A stretch of DNA of 64,000 nt, taken from the NCBI RefSeq assembly GCF_018449525.1, contig NZ_JAAVUS010000002.1, positions 186,001-250,000 on the forward strand. The letters are read 5' to 3'. Positions 1 to 8,741 of this stretch are shown here, piece by piece. Positions within the stretch are counted from its first letter, which is position 1. Every line of letters starts with the position of its first letter. The DNA is from Bradyrhizobium sp. dw_78 (lineage in GTDB: Bacteria > Pseudomonadota > Alphaproteobacteria > Rhizobiales > Xanthobacteraceae). Position numbers and translations under genes: made by a program. The notes under the pieces were generated by a model. That model saw only the letters and a program-made list of their open reading frames with translations, was not told the DNA's origin and did not search any database.

Positions 1-1290
<1,290 letters not shown>

Positions 1291-1317
1291 ATGTGACGGG
1301 TTAGTTGAATCGCTTTC

Positions 1318-2211
1318 TCAAGACTCCAGCGTCGGCGCGACCTCGCGCGCGGTCTGCGCCAGCGCCGCGATCAGCGGCGTCAGCGGCTCGCGCTGCGGCA
1401 CCACCAGCCCGACGCGATAGGTCACCGTGGGATCGACGATGGGGATGCTGCGCACGGCGTCCGACAGGCCCAGCGTCTCCGCCAGCTTCGCCGGCATCAC
1501 GCTGGCCCAGCGCCCGGTCCTGACATGGGTATAGAGCACGATGATCGAATTCGAGGTCAGCGTCGGCTTCACCTCGACCCCGGCGGATTTGAGCGCGCGA
1601 TCGATGATGCGGCGGTTCTGCATATCGGGCGTCAACAGGCACAACGGCATCTGTCCGACTTCCTTCCAGGTGACCTGTTCGCGATCGCCGAACATGCCGT
1701 CCGGCGCGGTCAGCAGCCGATAGTGCTCGTTGTACAGCGGGATCGAGCGGACCTTGCCGAGCGGCTCGTTCTCGAGATAGGTCAACCCGGCGTCGACCTC
1801 CAGATTTTCCAGCAGCCCGAGCACCTCGATCGAGGTGCAGGACACGATGCGGAAACGCACATCCGGGTGACGGGCGCGGAACGGCGTGGTCAGCGAAGCG
1901 ACCATGCCGAGCGCGGTCGGAATCGCCGCAATCGCGATCTCGCCGGAAAGACCTTGCTTGAGCGCATTGATCTCCTGCCGCATCGCGCGGGCGTCGCCGA
2001 CAATGCGCCGCGCCCAGTCCAGCGCCCGTTCCCCTTCGGGCGTAAAGCCCTGGAACCGCGAGCCGCGCTGCACCAGCATGACGCCGAGGATATCCTCGAG
2101 CTGCTTGAGGCTGGTCGACATCGTCGGCTGGGTGACGCCGCAGGCTTCGGCGGCGCGGCCGAAATGCCGTTCCTTGGCCAGTGCCAGCAGAAGTTCAAGT
2201 TTCTCGATCAA
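1318..2211 (-). CDS. LysR-family regulator, divergent from the formate dehydrogenase operon
   Basis: This is a 297-residue LysR transcription factor. The N-terminal winged helix-turn-helix covers about residues 15-60 (FGRAAEACGVTQPTMSTS), and an effector-binding domain fills about 90-290. The start is TTG: the next in-frame codon upstream that matters is a stop (TGA), no ATG or GTG lies between, and a GAGGG ribosome site sits six bases before the TTG. The gene is transcribed away from fdsG across a 221-bp shared intergenic region that holds a LysR-type inverted repeat. LysR genes beside fds operons are known as fdsR, and I infer that it controls the operon in response to formate or a related signal. 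The effector is not deducible from sequence. Confidence 0.92.
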   Translation of the reverse strand: MIEKLELLLALAKERHFGRAAEACGVTQPTMSTSLKQLEDILGVMLVQRGSRFQGFTPEGERALDWARRIVGDARAMRQEINALKQGLSGEIAIAAIPTALGMVASLTTPFRARHPDVRFRIVSCTSIEVLGLLENLEVDAGLTYLENEPLGKVRSIPLYNEHYRLLTAPDGMFGDREQVTWKEVGQMPLCLLTPDMQNRRIIDRALKSAGVEVKPTLTSNSIIVLYTHVRTGRWASVMPAKLAETLGLSDAVRSIPIVDPTVTYRVGLVVPQREPLTPLIAALAQTAREVAPTLES

Positions 2212-2319
2212 ACACGGCCCTCATCACGGTATTCCGGTTACGGATAACATGCCCGCCATCAGACCCATACGCCAAAAGCCCGGCCCGACGCCGTGCATTT
2301 CCTTTTACTATCATTCGAT

Positions 2320-2335
2320 TTGATACCGCTATCAA
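2320..2335. promoter_or_regulatory. Inverted repeat, probable LysR operator for the fds operon
   Basis: TTGATA-CCGC-TATCAA is a perfect 6-bp inverted repeat with a T-N(11)-A core, the form expected of a LysR recognition site. It lies about 100 bp before fdsG and about 110 bp before the LysR start. Further TGAT/ATCA half-site-like words occur at 2309-2324 and about 2370, which could be the activation half-sites. The role is inferred from position and symmetry. Confidence 0.5.
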
Positions 2336-2432
2336 TCAGGTTTCCGTATCGCAGCATGGGACAGCTTTATTGATATTTGGAGCCATTCCAATTTCTATAG
2401 GAGGCTTGATAACCCCTTGATCGAGAACGCGG

Positions 2433-2909
2433 ATGACATCGGCTTACGAACCCTGGGATGCGGCACGCGGCGCGGAAATCATCGCCGGCCATGCCGGCCT
2501 TGAAGGCGCGACGCTGGTGATCCTGCACGCCTTGCAGCAAGCGTTCGGCTACGTGCCCGACCCCGCCATTCCCATGATCGCGCAGGCGCTCAACCTGTCG
2601 CGCGCCGAGGTCCACGGCGTCTTCACTTTCTATCATGATTTCCGGCACGAGCCCGCGGGCCGGCATGTCTTGAAACTGTGCCGCGCCGAAGCCTGCCAGG
2701 CCGCCGGCGGCGATGCGCTCGCCGCGCGCGCGGAAGCCAAGCTCGGCATCACCATCGGCCATACCACGGCCGACGACCGGGTGACGCTGGAGCCGATCTA
2801 TTGTCTTGGCCTGTGCGCGACCGCGCCATCCGCGATGCTGGACGGCCGCGTCGTCGGACGGCTCGATGACGCCCGCCTCGATGCGTTGGTAGCGGAGGCG
2901 CAGCGATGA
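2433..2909 (+). CDS. fdsG: NAD-dependent formate dehydrogenase, gamma subunit
   Basis: This 158-residue thioredoxin-fold [2Fe-2S] protein is homologous to NuoE. It carries electrons in the cytoplasmic FdsABG complex that oxidises formate to CO2 and reduces NAD+. The cluster ligands are visible as Cys83-x4-Cys88 and Cys124-x3-Cys128. ATG 2433 is the first usable start, because an in-frame stop lies just upstream; the best AGGAGG (2399-2404) is 28 bases away, so a weaker GAGAA at 2423 probably serves. It is the first gene of the operon and its stop overlaps the fdsB start by 4 bp, so the two subunits are translationally coupled. Confidence 0.96.
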   Translation: MTSAYEPWDAARGAEIIAGHAGLEGATLVILHALQQAFGYVPDPAIPMIAQALNLSRAEVHGVFTFYHDFRHEPAGRHVLKLCRAEACQAAGGDALAARAEAKLGITIGHTTADDRVTLEPIYCLGLCATAPSAMLDGRVVGRLDDARLDALVAEAQR

Positions 2910-4462
2910 AAATGCGGATTTTCGTCCCACGCGATGCCGCCGCTATCGCCGTCGGCGCCGACGATGTGGTCACCGCACTCGAACAGGCTGCCGAAAAGCG
3001 CGGCCTGCCGATTGATATCGTCCGAAACGGATCGCGCGGGCTTTGTTGGCTGGAACCGATGGTCGAGGTAGCGACCTTGAAAGGCCGCGTGGCCTATGGC
3101 CCGGTGAGCGTAGCGGATGTCCCTTCCCTGTTCGATGCGATGGCCTCGAATGGCCTGCATCCCCTGCGGCTCGGCCTTACCGACGAGATTCCCTGGCTGA
3201 AGCGGCAGACCCGCCTCACCTTCGCGCGCTGCGGCGTGGTCGATCCGCGTTCGGTCGGCGACTATCGTGCGCATGACGGTTATAAGGGCCTCGAACGGGC
3301 GCTAACGCTCGGCACCGACGGCATCCTCGCCGATGTCACGGCGTCGGGATTGCGCGGCCGCGGCGGCGCCGGCTTCCCGACCGGCATCAAGTGGAAGACC
3401 GTGGCGCAGGCCGGCGCCGATCGCAAATACATCGTCTGCAACGCAGACGAAGGCGACAGCGGCACCTTCGCCGATCGCATGATCATGGAAGGCGATCCCT
3501 TCGTCGTGATCGAGGGCATGACCATTGCAGGCGTCGCGGTCGGCGCGACCAAGGGCTACATCTATATCCGCTCGGAATATCCCCACGCTGTCGAGGCGAT
3601 GAATGCGGCGATCGGGGCCGCCAAGCGCGCAGGCACTCTCGGCGAGCGCGTCTGCGGCTCCGCACATTCCTTCGATCTCGAAGTGCGTGTCGGCGCCGGC
3701 GCCTATGTCTGCGGCGAGGAAACCTCGCTGCTGGAAAGCCTCGAAGGCCGCCGCGGCATCGTCCGCGCCAAGCCGCCGCTGCCCGCGCATAAGGGCCTGT
3801 TCGGCAGGCCCACCGTGATCAACAACGTGCTGTCGTTCGCGGCAATCCCCTTCATCCTCGCCGGCGGCGCCAAGGCTTATGCGGAATTCGGCATGGGCCG
3901 CTCGCGCGGCACGATGCCGATCCAGCTCGCCGGCAATATCCGCTATGGCGGCCTGTTCGAGACCGCCTTCGGCGTCACGCTCGGCGAGCTGGTCGAGGAC
4001 ATCGGCGGCGGCACCTTCACCGGACGCCCGGTGCGCGCGGTGCAGGTCGGCGGCCCGCTCGGCGCTTATTTTCCGCGCGAACTGTTCGACACGCCGTTCG
4101 ACTATGAAGCCTTTGCCGCGCGCGACGGCCTGATCGGGCACGGCGGCATCGTAGTGTTCGACGACAGCGTCGACATGTCGAAACAGGCGCGTTTTGCGAT
4201 GGAATTCTGTGCCGTCGAATCCTGCGGCAAATGCACGCCGTGCCGGATCGGCTCGACCCGCGGGGTCGAGAGCATCGACAGGATCCGCCGCGGCGAGCGG
4301 GTTGCGGAAAATATCGCCGTGGTCGAAGACCTCTGCAACACCATGAAATTCGGCTCGCTCTGCGCGCTGGGCGGCTTCACCCCCTACCCGGTCATGAGCG
4401 CGCTGAAACATTTCCGGGAAGATTTCGGCCCGGCGCCGACGCGCCTGCAGGCCGCGGAATAA
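2906..4462 (+). CDS. fdsB: NAD-dependent formate dehydrogenase, beta (diaphorase) subunit
   Basis: This 518-residue subunit is homologous to NuoF. It binds FMN and NAD+ and passes electrons from the iron-sulfur chain to NAD+. A thioredoxin-like N-terminal domain (about 1-110) is followed by the glycine-rich GRGGAGFPTGIKW nucleotide-binding stretch (about 150-163). The terminal [4Fe-4S] site is Cys440-x2-Cys443-x2-Cys446 plus Cys486. Length and domain order are normal for FdsB. The ATG overlaps the fdsG stop in an ATGA, and fdsA follows after 11 bp with an AAGGAAAA ribosome site. Confidence 0.97.
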   Translation: MKMRIFVPRDAAAIAVGADDVVTALEQAAEKRGLPIDIVRNGSRGLCWLEPMVEVATLKGRVAYGPVSVADVPSLFDAMASNGLHPLRLGLTDEIPWLKRQTRLTFARCGVVDPRSVGDYRAHDGYKGLERALTLGTDGILADVTASGLRGRGGAGFPTGIKWKTVAQAGADRKYIVCNADEGDSGTFADRMIMEGDPFVVIEGMTIAGVAVGATKGYIYIRSEYPHAVEAMNAAIGAAKRAGTLGERVCGSAHSFDLEVRVGAGAYVCGEETSLLESLEGRRGIVRAKPPLPAHKGLFGRPTVINNVLSFAAIPFILAGGAKAYAEFGMGRSRGTMPIQLAGNIRYGGLFETAFGVTLGELVEDIGGGTFTGRPVRAVQVGGPLGAYFPRELFDTPFDYEAFAARDGLIGHGGIVVFDDSVDMSKQARFAMEFCAVESCGKCTPCRIGSTRGVESIDRIRRGERVAENIAVVEDLCNTMKFGSLCALGGFTPYPVMSALKHFREDFGPAPTRLQAAE

Positions 4463-4473
4463 AGGAAAACGCC

Positions 4474-7353
4474 ATGTCGCTGATCCAAGAAATAGATTTC
4501 GGCACGCCGCGCTCCAAATCCGAGAACTTCGTCACGCTGACCATCGACGGCCAGAGCGTCACGGTGCCCGAAGGCACCTCGATCATGCGCGCGGCGATGG
4601 AAGCCGGCACGCAGATCCCGAAACTCTGCGCCACCGACATGGTGGACGCCTACGGCTCCTGCCGCCTGTGCCTGGTCGAGATCGAAGGCCGCGCCGGCAC
4701 GCCGGCCTCCTGCACCACGCCCGTAATGTCAGGTCTGGTCGTGCATACCCAGAGCGACCGGCTGAAGAGACTGCGCAAGGGCGTGATGGAGCTCTACATC
4801 TCCGATCACCCGCTGGACTGCCTGACCTGCGCCGCGAACGGCGATTGCGAATTGCAGGACATGGCGGGCGCCGTGGGCCTGCGCGACGTTCGCTACGGCT
4901 ATGCGGGCGAAAACCATGTCTTCGCCAAGTCCAACGGCGCGGCTAATGCGGCCTGGATGCCGAAGGATGAATCCAATCCCTACTTCACTTATGACCCGTC
5001 GAAATGCATCGTCTGTTCGCGCTGCGTGCGCGCCTGCGAGGAAGTGCAAGGCACCTTTGCGCTGACGATTTCGGGGCGCGGCTTCGACAGTCGCGTCTCG
5101 CCCGGCATGAGCGAGAGTTTCTTAGGTTCGGAATGCGTGTCCTGCGGCGCCTGCGTGCAGGCCTGCCCGACCGCGACGCTGACCGAGAAATCCGTGATCG
5201 AAATCGGCCAGCCGGAACATTCGGTGGTCACGACCTGCGCCTATTGCGGCGTCGGCTGCACCTTCAAGGCGGAAATGCGTGGCGAGGAAGTCGTGCGCAT
5301 GGTGCCGTACAAGGACGGCAAGGCCAATCGCGGCCATTCCTGCGTCAAGGGCCGCTTCGCCTGGGGCTATACCACCCACAAGGAGCGCATCCTCAACCCC
5401 ATGATCCGCGAGCGGATTGCCGACCCCTGGCGCGAAGTATCCTGGGACGAAGCCTTTGCCTTCGCGGCCGCCAAATTCAAGGCCATTCAGGCCAAATATG
5501 GCCGCGATGCCGTCGGCGGCATCACCTCCTCGCGCTGCACCAATGAGGAAACCTATCTGGTGCAGAAGCTGATCCGCGCCGGCTTCGGCAACAACAACGT
5601 CGATACCTGCGCCCGCGTCTGTCATTCGCCGACCGGCTACGGACTATCGACGGCCTTCGGCACCTCGGCCGGCACGCAGGATTTCGACTCGGTCGAACAA
5701 TCCGACGTAATCATGATCATCGGCGCCAATCCGACCGATGCCCATCCGGTGTTCGGGTCACGGATGAAAAAGCGCCTGCGCGCCGGCGCCAGGCTAATCG
5801 TGATCGATCCGCGCCGCACCGACATCGTGCGCTCCGCCCATGTCGAGGCGCAGCATCATCTGCCGCTGTTGCCCGGCACCAACGTCGCCGTGCTCACCGC
5901 GCTGGCCCATGTCATCGTCACCGAGGGCCTCGTCAATGAAGCCTTCGTGCGCGAGCGCTGCGATTGGAGCGAGTTCGAGGATTGGGCGGCGTTCGTCGCG
6001 CTGCCGAAGAACAGCCCGGAAGCGACCGCGATCGCGACCGGCGTCGACCCCCGGGAATTGCGTGAAGCGGCCCGGCTGTTCGCGACCGGCGGCAACGGCG
6101 CGATCTATTACGGCCTCGGCGTCACCGAACACAGCCAGGGCTCGACCACCGTGATGGCGATCGCCAACCTGGCGATGGCGACCGGCAATATCGGCCGCCC
6201 CGGCGTCGGGGTAAATCCGCTGCGCGGCCAGAACAACGTCCAGGGCTCCTGCGACATGGGTTCGTTCCCGCATGAATTGCCGGGCTACCGGCACATCTCG
6301 GGCGATGCGGTGCGCGAGCAGTTCGAATCCATGTGGAACGTCAAGCTCAACAAGGAGCCGGGCCTGCGCATCCCCAATATGTTCGATGCCGCCATCGAGG
6401 GCACCTTCATGGGCCTCTATGTGCAGGGCGAGGATATCCTGCAATCCGATCCCAACACCAAACACGTGGTCGCGGCGTTGTCGGCAATGGAATGCGTCAT
6501 CGTCCACGATCTCTTCCTGAACGAGACCGCGAACTACGCCCATGTGTTCCTGCCGGGATCGAGCTTCCTGGAGAAGGACGGCACCTTCACCAACGCCGAG
6601 CGCCGCATCCAGCGCGTGCGCAAGGTCATGAGCCCGCGCAACGGCCTCGCCGATTGGGAGGTGACGATCCGGCTCGCCAAGGCGATGGGCTTCGAGATGC
6701 ATTACGACCACCCGTCGCAAATCATGGATGAGATCGCGGCGCTGACGCCGACCTTCACCGGCGTCTCCTACGCCAGGCTCGACGAGCTCGGCTCGGTACA
6801 ATGGCCGTGCAACGAGAAGGCGCCCGAGGGCACGCCGGTGATGCATATCGGCGGTTTCGTCCGCGGCAAGGGCAAGTTCGTCATCACCGAATATATTCCG
6901 ACCGATGAGCGCACCGGTCCCCGCTACCCGCTGCTGCTGACCACCGGGCGTATCCTCAGCCAGTACAATGTCGGCGCACAGACCCGCCGCACCGACAATG
7001 TCGTCTGGCACGAGGAAGACCGGCTGGAGATTCATCCGCATGACGCCGAGCAGCGCGGCGTACGCGACGGCGACTGGGTGAGGCTCGCAAGCCGCGCCGG
7101 AGAAACCACGCTGCGCGCCCTGATCAGCGAACGCGTCGCGCCGGGTGTCGTTTATACGACGTTCCATCATCCGGACACGCAGGCCAACGTCATCACCACG
7201 GATTTTTCCGACTGGGCCACCAACTGCCCCGAATACAAGGTCACGGCGGTACAGATATCGCCATCGAACGGCCCGTCCGAGTGGCAAAAGGCCTATGAGG
7301 AGCAAGCCCGCCTTTCGCGCCGCATCGCGCCCGTCGTCGAAGCCGCGGAATAG
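4474..7353 (+). CDS. fdsA: NAD-dependent formate dehydrogenase, catalytic alpha subunit (Mo-bisMGD)
   Basis: This 959-residue catalytic subunit oxidises formate at a molybdenum bis-MGD centre. The domains run as follows: a [2Fe-2S] ferredoxin (Cys52, 63, 66, 80); a His-Cys3 [4Fe-4S] site (His112, Cys116, 119, 125); two more ferredoxin-like [4Fe-4S] sites (Cys178, 181, 184, 188 and a group from Cys221); the Mo-proximal [4Fe-4S] (Cys255, 258, 262, 290); then the molybdopterin oxidoreductase domain. The metal-ligand pair Cys383-His384 (ARVCHSP) matches the active-site cysteine expected of formate dehydrogenases; it is cysteine here, not selenocysteine. The reading frame is open further upstream, but ATG 4474 follows an AAGGAAAA site and begins the ferredoxin domain. 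fdhD follows after 2 bp. Confidence 0.97.
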   Translation: MSLIQEIDFGTPRSKSENFVTLTIDGQSVTVPEGTSIMRAAMEAGTQIPKLCATDMVDAYGSCRLCLVEIEGRAGTPASCTTPVMSGLVVHTQSDRLKRLRKGVMELYISDHPLDCLTCAANGDCELQDMAGAVGLRDVRYGYAGENHVFAKSNGAANAAWMPKDESNPYFTYDPSKCIVCSRCVRACEEVQGTFALTISGRGFDSRVSPGMSESFLGSECVSCGACVQACPTATLTEKSVIEIGQPEHSVVTTCAYCGVGCTFKAEMRGEEVVRMVPYKDGKANRGHSCVKGRFAWGYTTHKERILNPMIRERIADPWREVSWDEAFAFAAAKFKAIQAKYGRDAVGGITSSRCTNEETYLVQKLIRAGFGNNNVDTCARVCHSPTGYGLSTAFGTSAGTQDFDSVEQSDVIMIIGANPTDAHPVFGSRMKKRLRAGARLIVIDPRRTDIVRSAHVEAQHHLPLLPGTNVAVLTALAHVIVTEGLVNEAFVRERCDWSEFEDWAAFVALPKNSPEATAIATGVDPRELREAARLFATGGNGAIYYGLGVTEHSQGSTTVMAIANLAMATGNIGRPGVGVNPLRGQNNVQGSCDMGSFPHELPGYRHISGDAVREQFESMWNVKLNKEPGLRIPNMFDAAIEGTFMGLYVQGEDILQSDPNTKHVVAALSAMECVIVHDLFLNETANYAHVFLPGSSFLEKDGTFTNAERRIQRVRKVMSPRNGLADWEVTIRLAKAMGFEMHYDHPSQIMDEIAALTPTFTGVSYARLDELGSVQWPCNEKAPEGTPVMHIGGFVRGKGKFVITEYIPTDERTGPRYPLLLTTGRILSQYNVGAQTRRTDNVVWHEEDRLEIHPHDAEQRGVRDGDWVRLASRAGETTLRALISERVAPGVVYTTFHHPDTQANVITTDFSDWATNCPEYKVTAVQISPSNGPSEWQKAYEEQARLSRRIAPVVEAAE

Positions 7354-7355
7354 CC

Positions 7356-8201
7356 ATGCCAGATCCGGTCCGTACGGTTGATCGCCTGGTGTGGCGCGAG
7401 GGCAGCGCCGGCAACGGAAGCTTTGGCGAAGGCCTGCGCTCCGTTCCTGAGGAAACCGCGGTTGCCCTGACCTATAATGGCGGCACATACGCCGTGATGA
7501 TGTGTACGCCGCAGGATCTTGAGGATTTCGCCATCGGCTTCAGCCTCAACGAGGGAATCATCCAGTCTCCCGACGAGATCGAGTCGCTGGATATTGTCGA
7601 CCTCGACGACGGCATCGAGTTGCGAACGTGGCTGGCGCAGCCCAAGGCCGATCGGCTGAATGAGCGGCGCCGGCAAATCGCCGGCCCGACGGGGTGCGGC
7701 ATATGCGGCATCGATTCGATCGCGGAAGCCGTTCGTCCGGCCGCCACCGTCGCGCAAGGGCGATGCTTTTCGCCACGAGAGATCACCGCCGCGATGCAGA
7801 GCATCCCGCCGCTGCAGCCGATCAATGTTGAAACCCGCGCGGTGCATGCCGCCGCGTTCTGGACGCCGACCAGCGGCATTGTCGCCTTGCGCGAGGATGT
7901 CGGGCGTCACAACGCGCTCGACAAATTGGCCGGCGCGCTGGCGCAGGACACGCCCCCTGTGAGCGATGGTATGGTGCTGTTGACCAGCCGGGTCTCGGTC
8001 GAGATGGTGCAGAAGGCGGCGGCGATGGGCGCCCCGCTGATGGTTGCGGTATCGGCGCCGACCGCGCTTGCGATTCGCATGGCGGATGCGGCGGGTATCA
8101 CGCTCGCCGCGATCGCGCGCGCCGACGGATTCGAGGTGTTCACGCATGCAGAACGAATTACGCCAGGACACCGCGGCCGGGAGATCGTCGATGTCGCCTG
8201 A
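7356..8201 (+). CDS. fdhD: Formate dehydrogenase accessory sulfurtransferase
   Basis: This 281-residue FdhD/NarQ-family protein transfers sulfur, from IscS-type desulfurases, to the bis-MGD cofactor so that formate dehydrogenase becomes active. The loop cysteines are visible as Cys114-x2-Cys117 (GCGICG), and the conserved EDVGRHNALDKL stretch follows near residue 180. It begins 2 bp after fdsA and its last 11 bp overlap the start of fdsD, so it is part of the same transcript. Placement between fdsA and fdsD is the usual fds order. Confidence 0.96.
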   Translation: MPDPVRTVDRLVWREGSAGNGSFGEGLRSVPEETAVALTYNGGTYAVMMCTPQDLEDFAIGFSLNEGIIQSPDEIESLDIVDLDDGIELRTWLAQPKADRLNERRRQIAGPTGCGICGIDSIAEAVRPAATVAQGRCFSPREITAAMQSIPPLQPINVETRAVHAAAFWTPTSGIVALREDVGRHNALDKLAGALAQDTPPVSDGMVLLTSRVSVEMVQKAAAMGAPLMVAVSAPTALAIRMADAAGITLAAIARADGFEVFTHAERITPGHRGREIVDVA

Positions 8202-8412
8202 CCGGCTGATCTATATGGCCAACCAGATTGGCAAATTCTTTCAGAGCCAGGGCCACGACAAGGCCGTGCCGGGCATCGCCGAACATATTCATAAATTCTG
8301 GGACCCGCGCATGCGCTCGGCGATCTTCGCGCATCTCGACGCCGGAGGCGCGGGTCTGGAGCCCGATGTCCGCGACGCCATCGCGTCGTTGAAAAAAGCC
8401 GCCAACGCGTAG
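8191..8412 (+). CDS. fdsD: Formate dehydrogenase delta subunit
   Basis: This small 73-residue protein (MSPDRLIYMANQIGKFF at the N terminus) is of the FdsD family. In known fds systems FdsD is needed for activity or cofactor binding but is not an electron carrier, and in agreement there are no cysteines here. The frame extends further upstream, but ATG 8191, inside the end of fdhD, gives the family length and begins the conserved sequence. It is the last gene of the fds operon. Confidence 0.9.
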   Translation: MSPDRLIYMANQIGKFFQSQGHDKAVPGIAEHIHKFWDPRMRSAIFAHLDAGGAGLEPDVRDAIASLKKAANA

Positions 8413-8741
8413 CGCAGGTCCACCCGCATCCGTTTATCCGGATTCCGCAAGGCAAAGCACAGCTTTAAATTTAAGATATAAAGATAATCCATGAGGGCGG
8501 GAGTTTGGCGCTCCGATCCTTGGCTTGAGCGGTATCGCGGATTCTTGATCAATCCGGCCGGGCATCCATTCGCCATTTATGATCGGGCTGGCTAACATTC
8601 ACCGGAACAGAGCCTTGTCGGTTCTATTTGAATCAGAACTTGGCTCTCATTTTTTGTTTAACGCGTTTTCCTCACGCGAACCGGCATCCGCTTCGCTCGA
8701 AAACGTTATAATTCAGGTGTTTCAGCAGATCGGATGACGTG
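8413..8741. other. Gene-free gap between fdsD and the FdhF/YdeP gene
   Basis: This gap of 329 bp has no convincing coding frame. A short ATCCG/CGGAT stem follows fdsD but has no T tract. There is an AT-rich patch at 8460-8490. The right half is occupied by a full copy of the dispersed repeat. The promoter for the following oxidoreductase must lie in or beside that repeat. Confidence 0.7.
8609..8711 (+). repeat. Dispersed ~100-bp repeat, copy A
   Basis: The left half is an imperfect inverted repeat (CGGTTCT...AATCAGAAC). The right half has the conserved GCGTTTTCCTCACGCGAACC block and ends TTCGCTCGAAAACG. The same layout recurs at 21171, 38682 and 62712, with partial copies at 11046, 28011 and 39161. 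This copy lies directly upstream of the oxidoreductase start. Confidence 0.85.

Noticed and set aside
5794..7488. 564-codon minus-strand frame opposite fdsA
   Set aside because: It is a shadow of the fdsA C-terminal half and fdhD start. It has no recognisable domain, and the sense frame has every FdsA motif.
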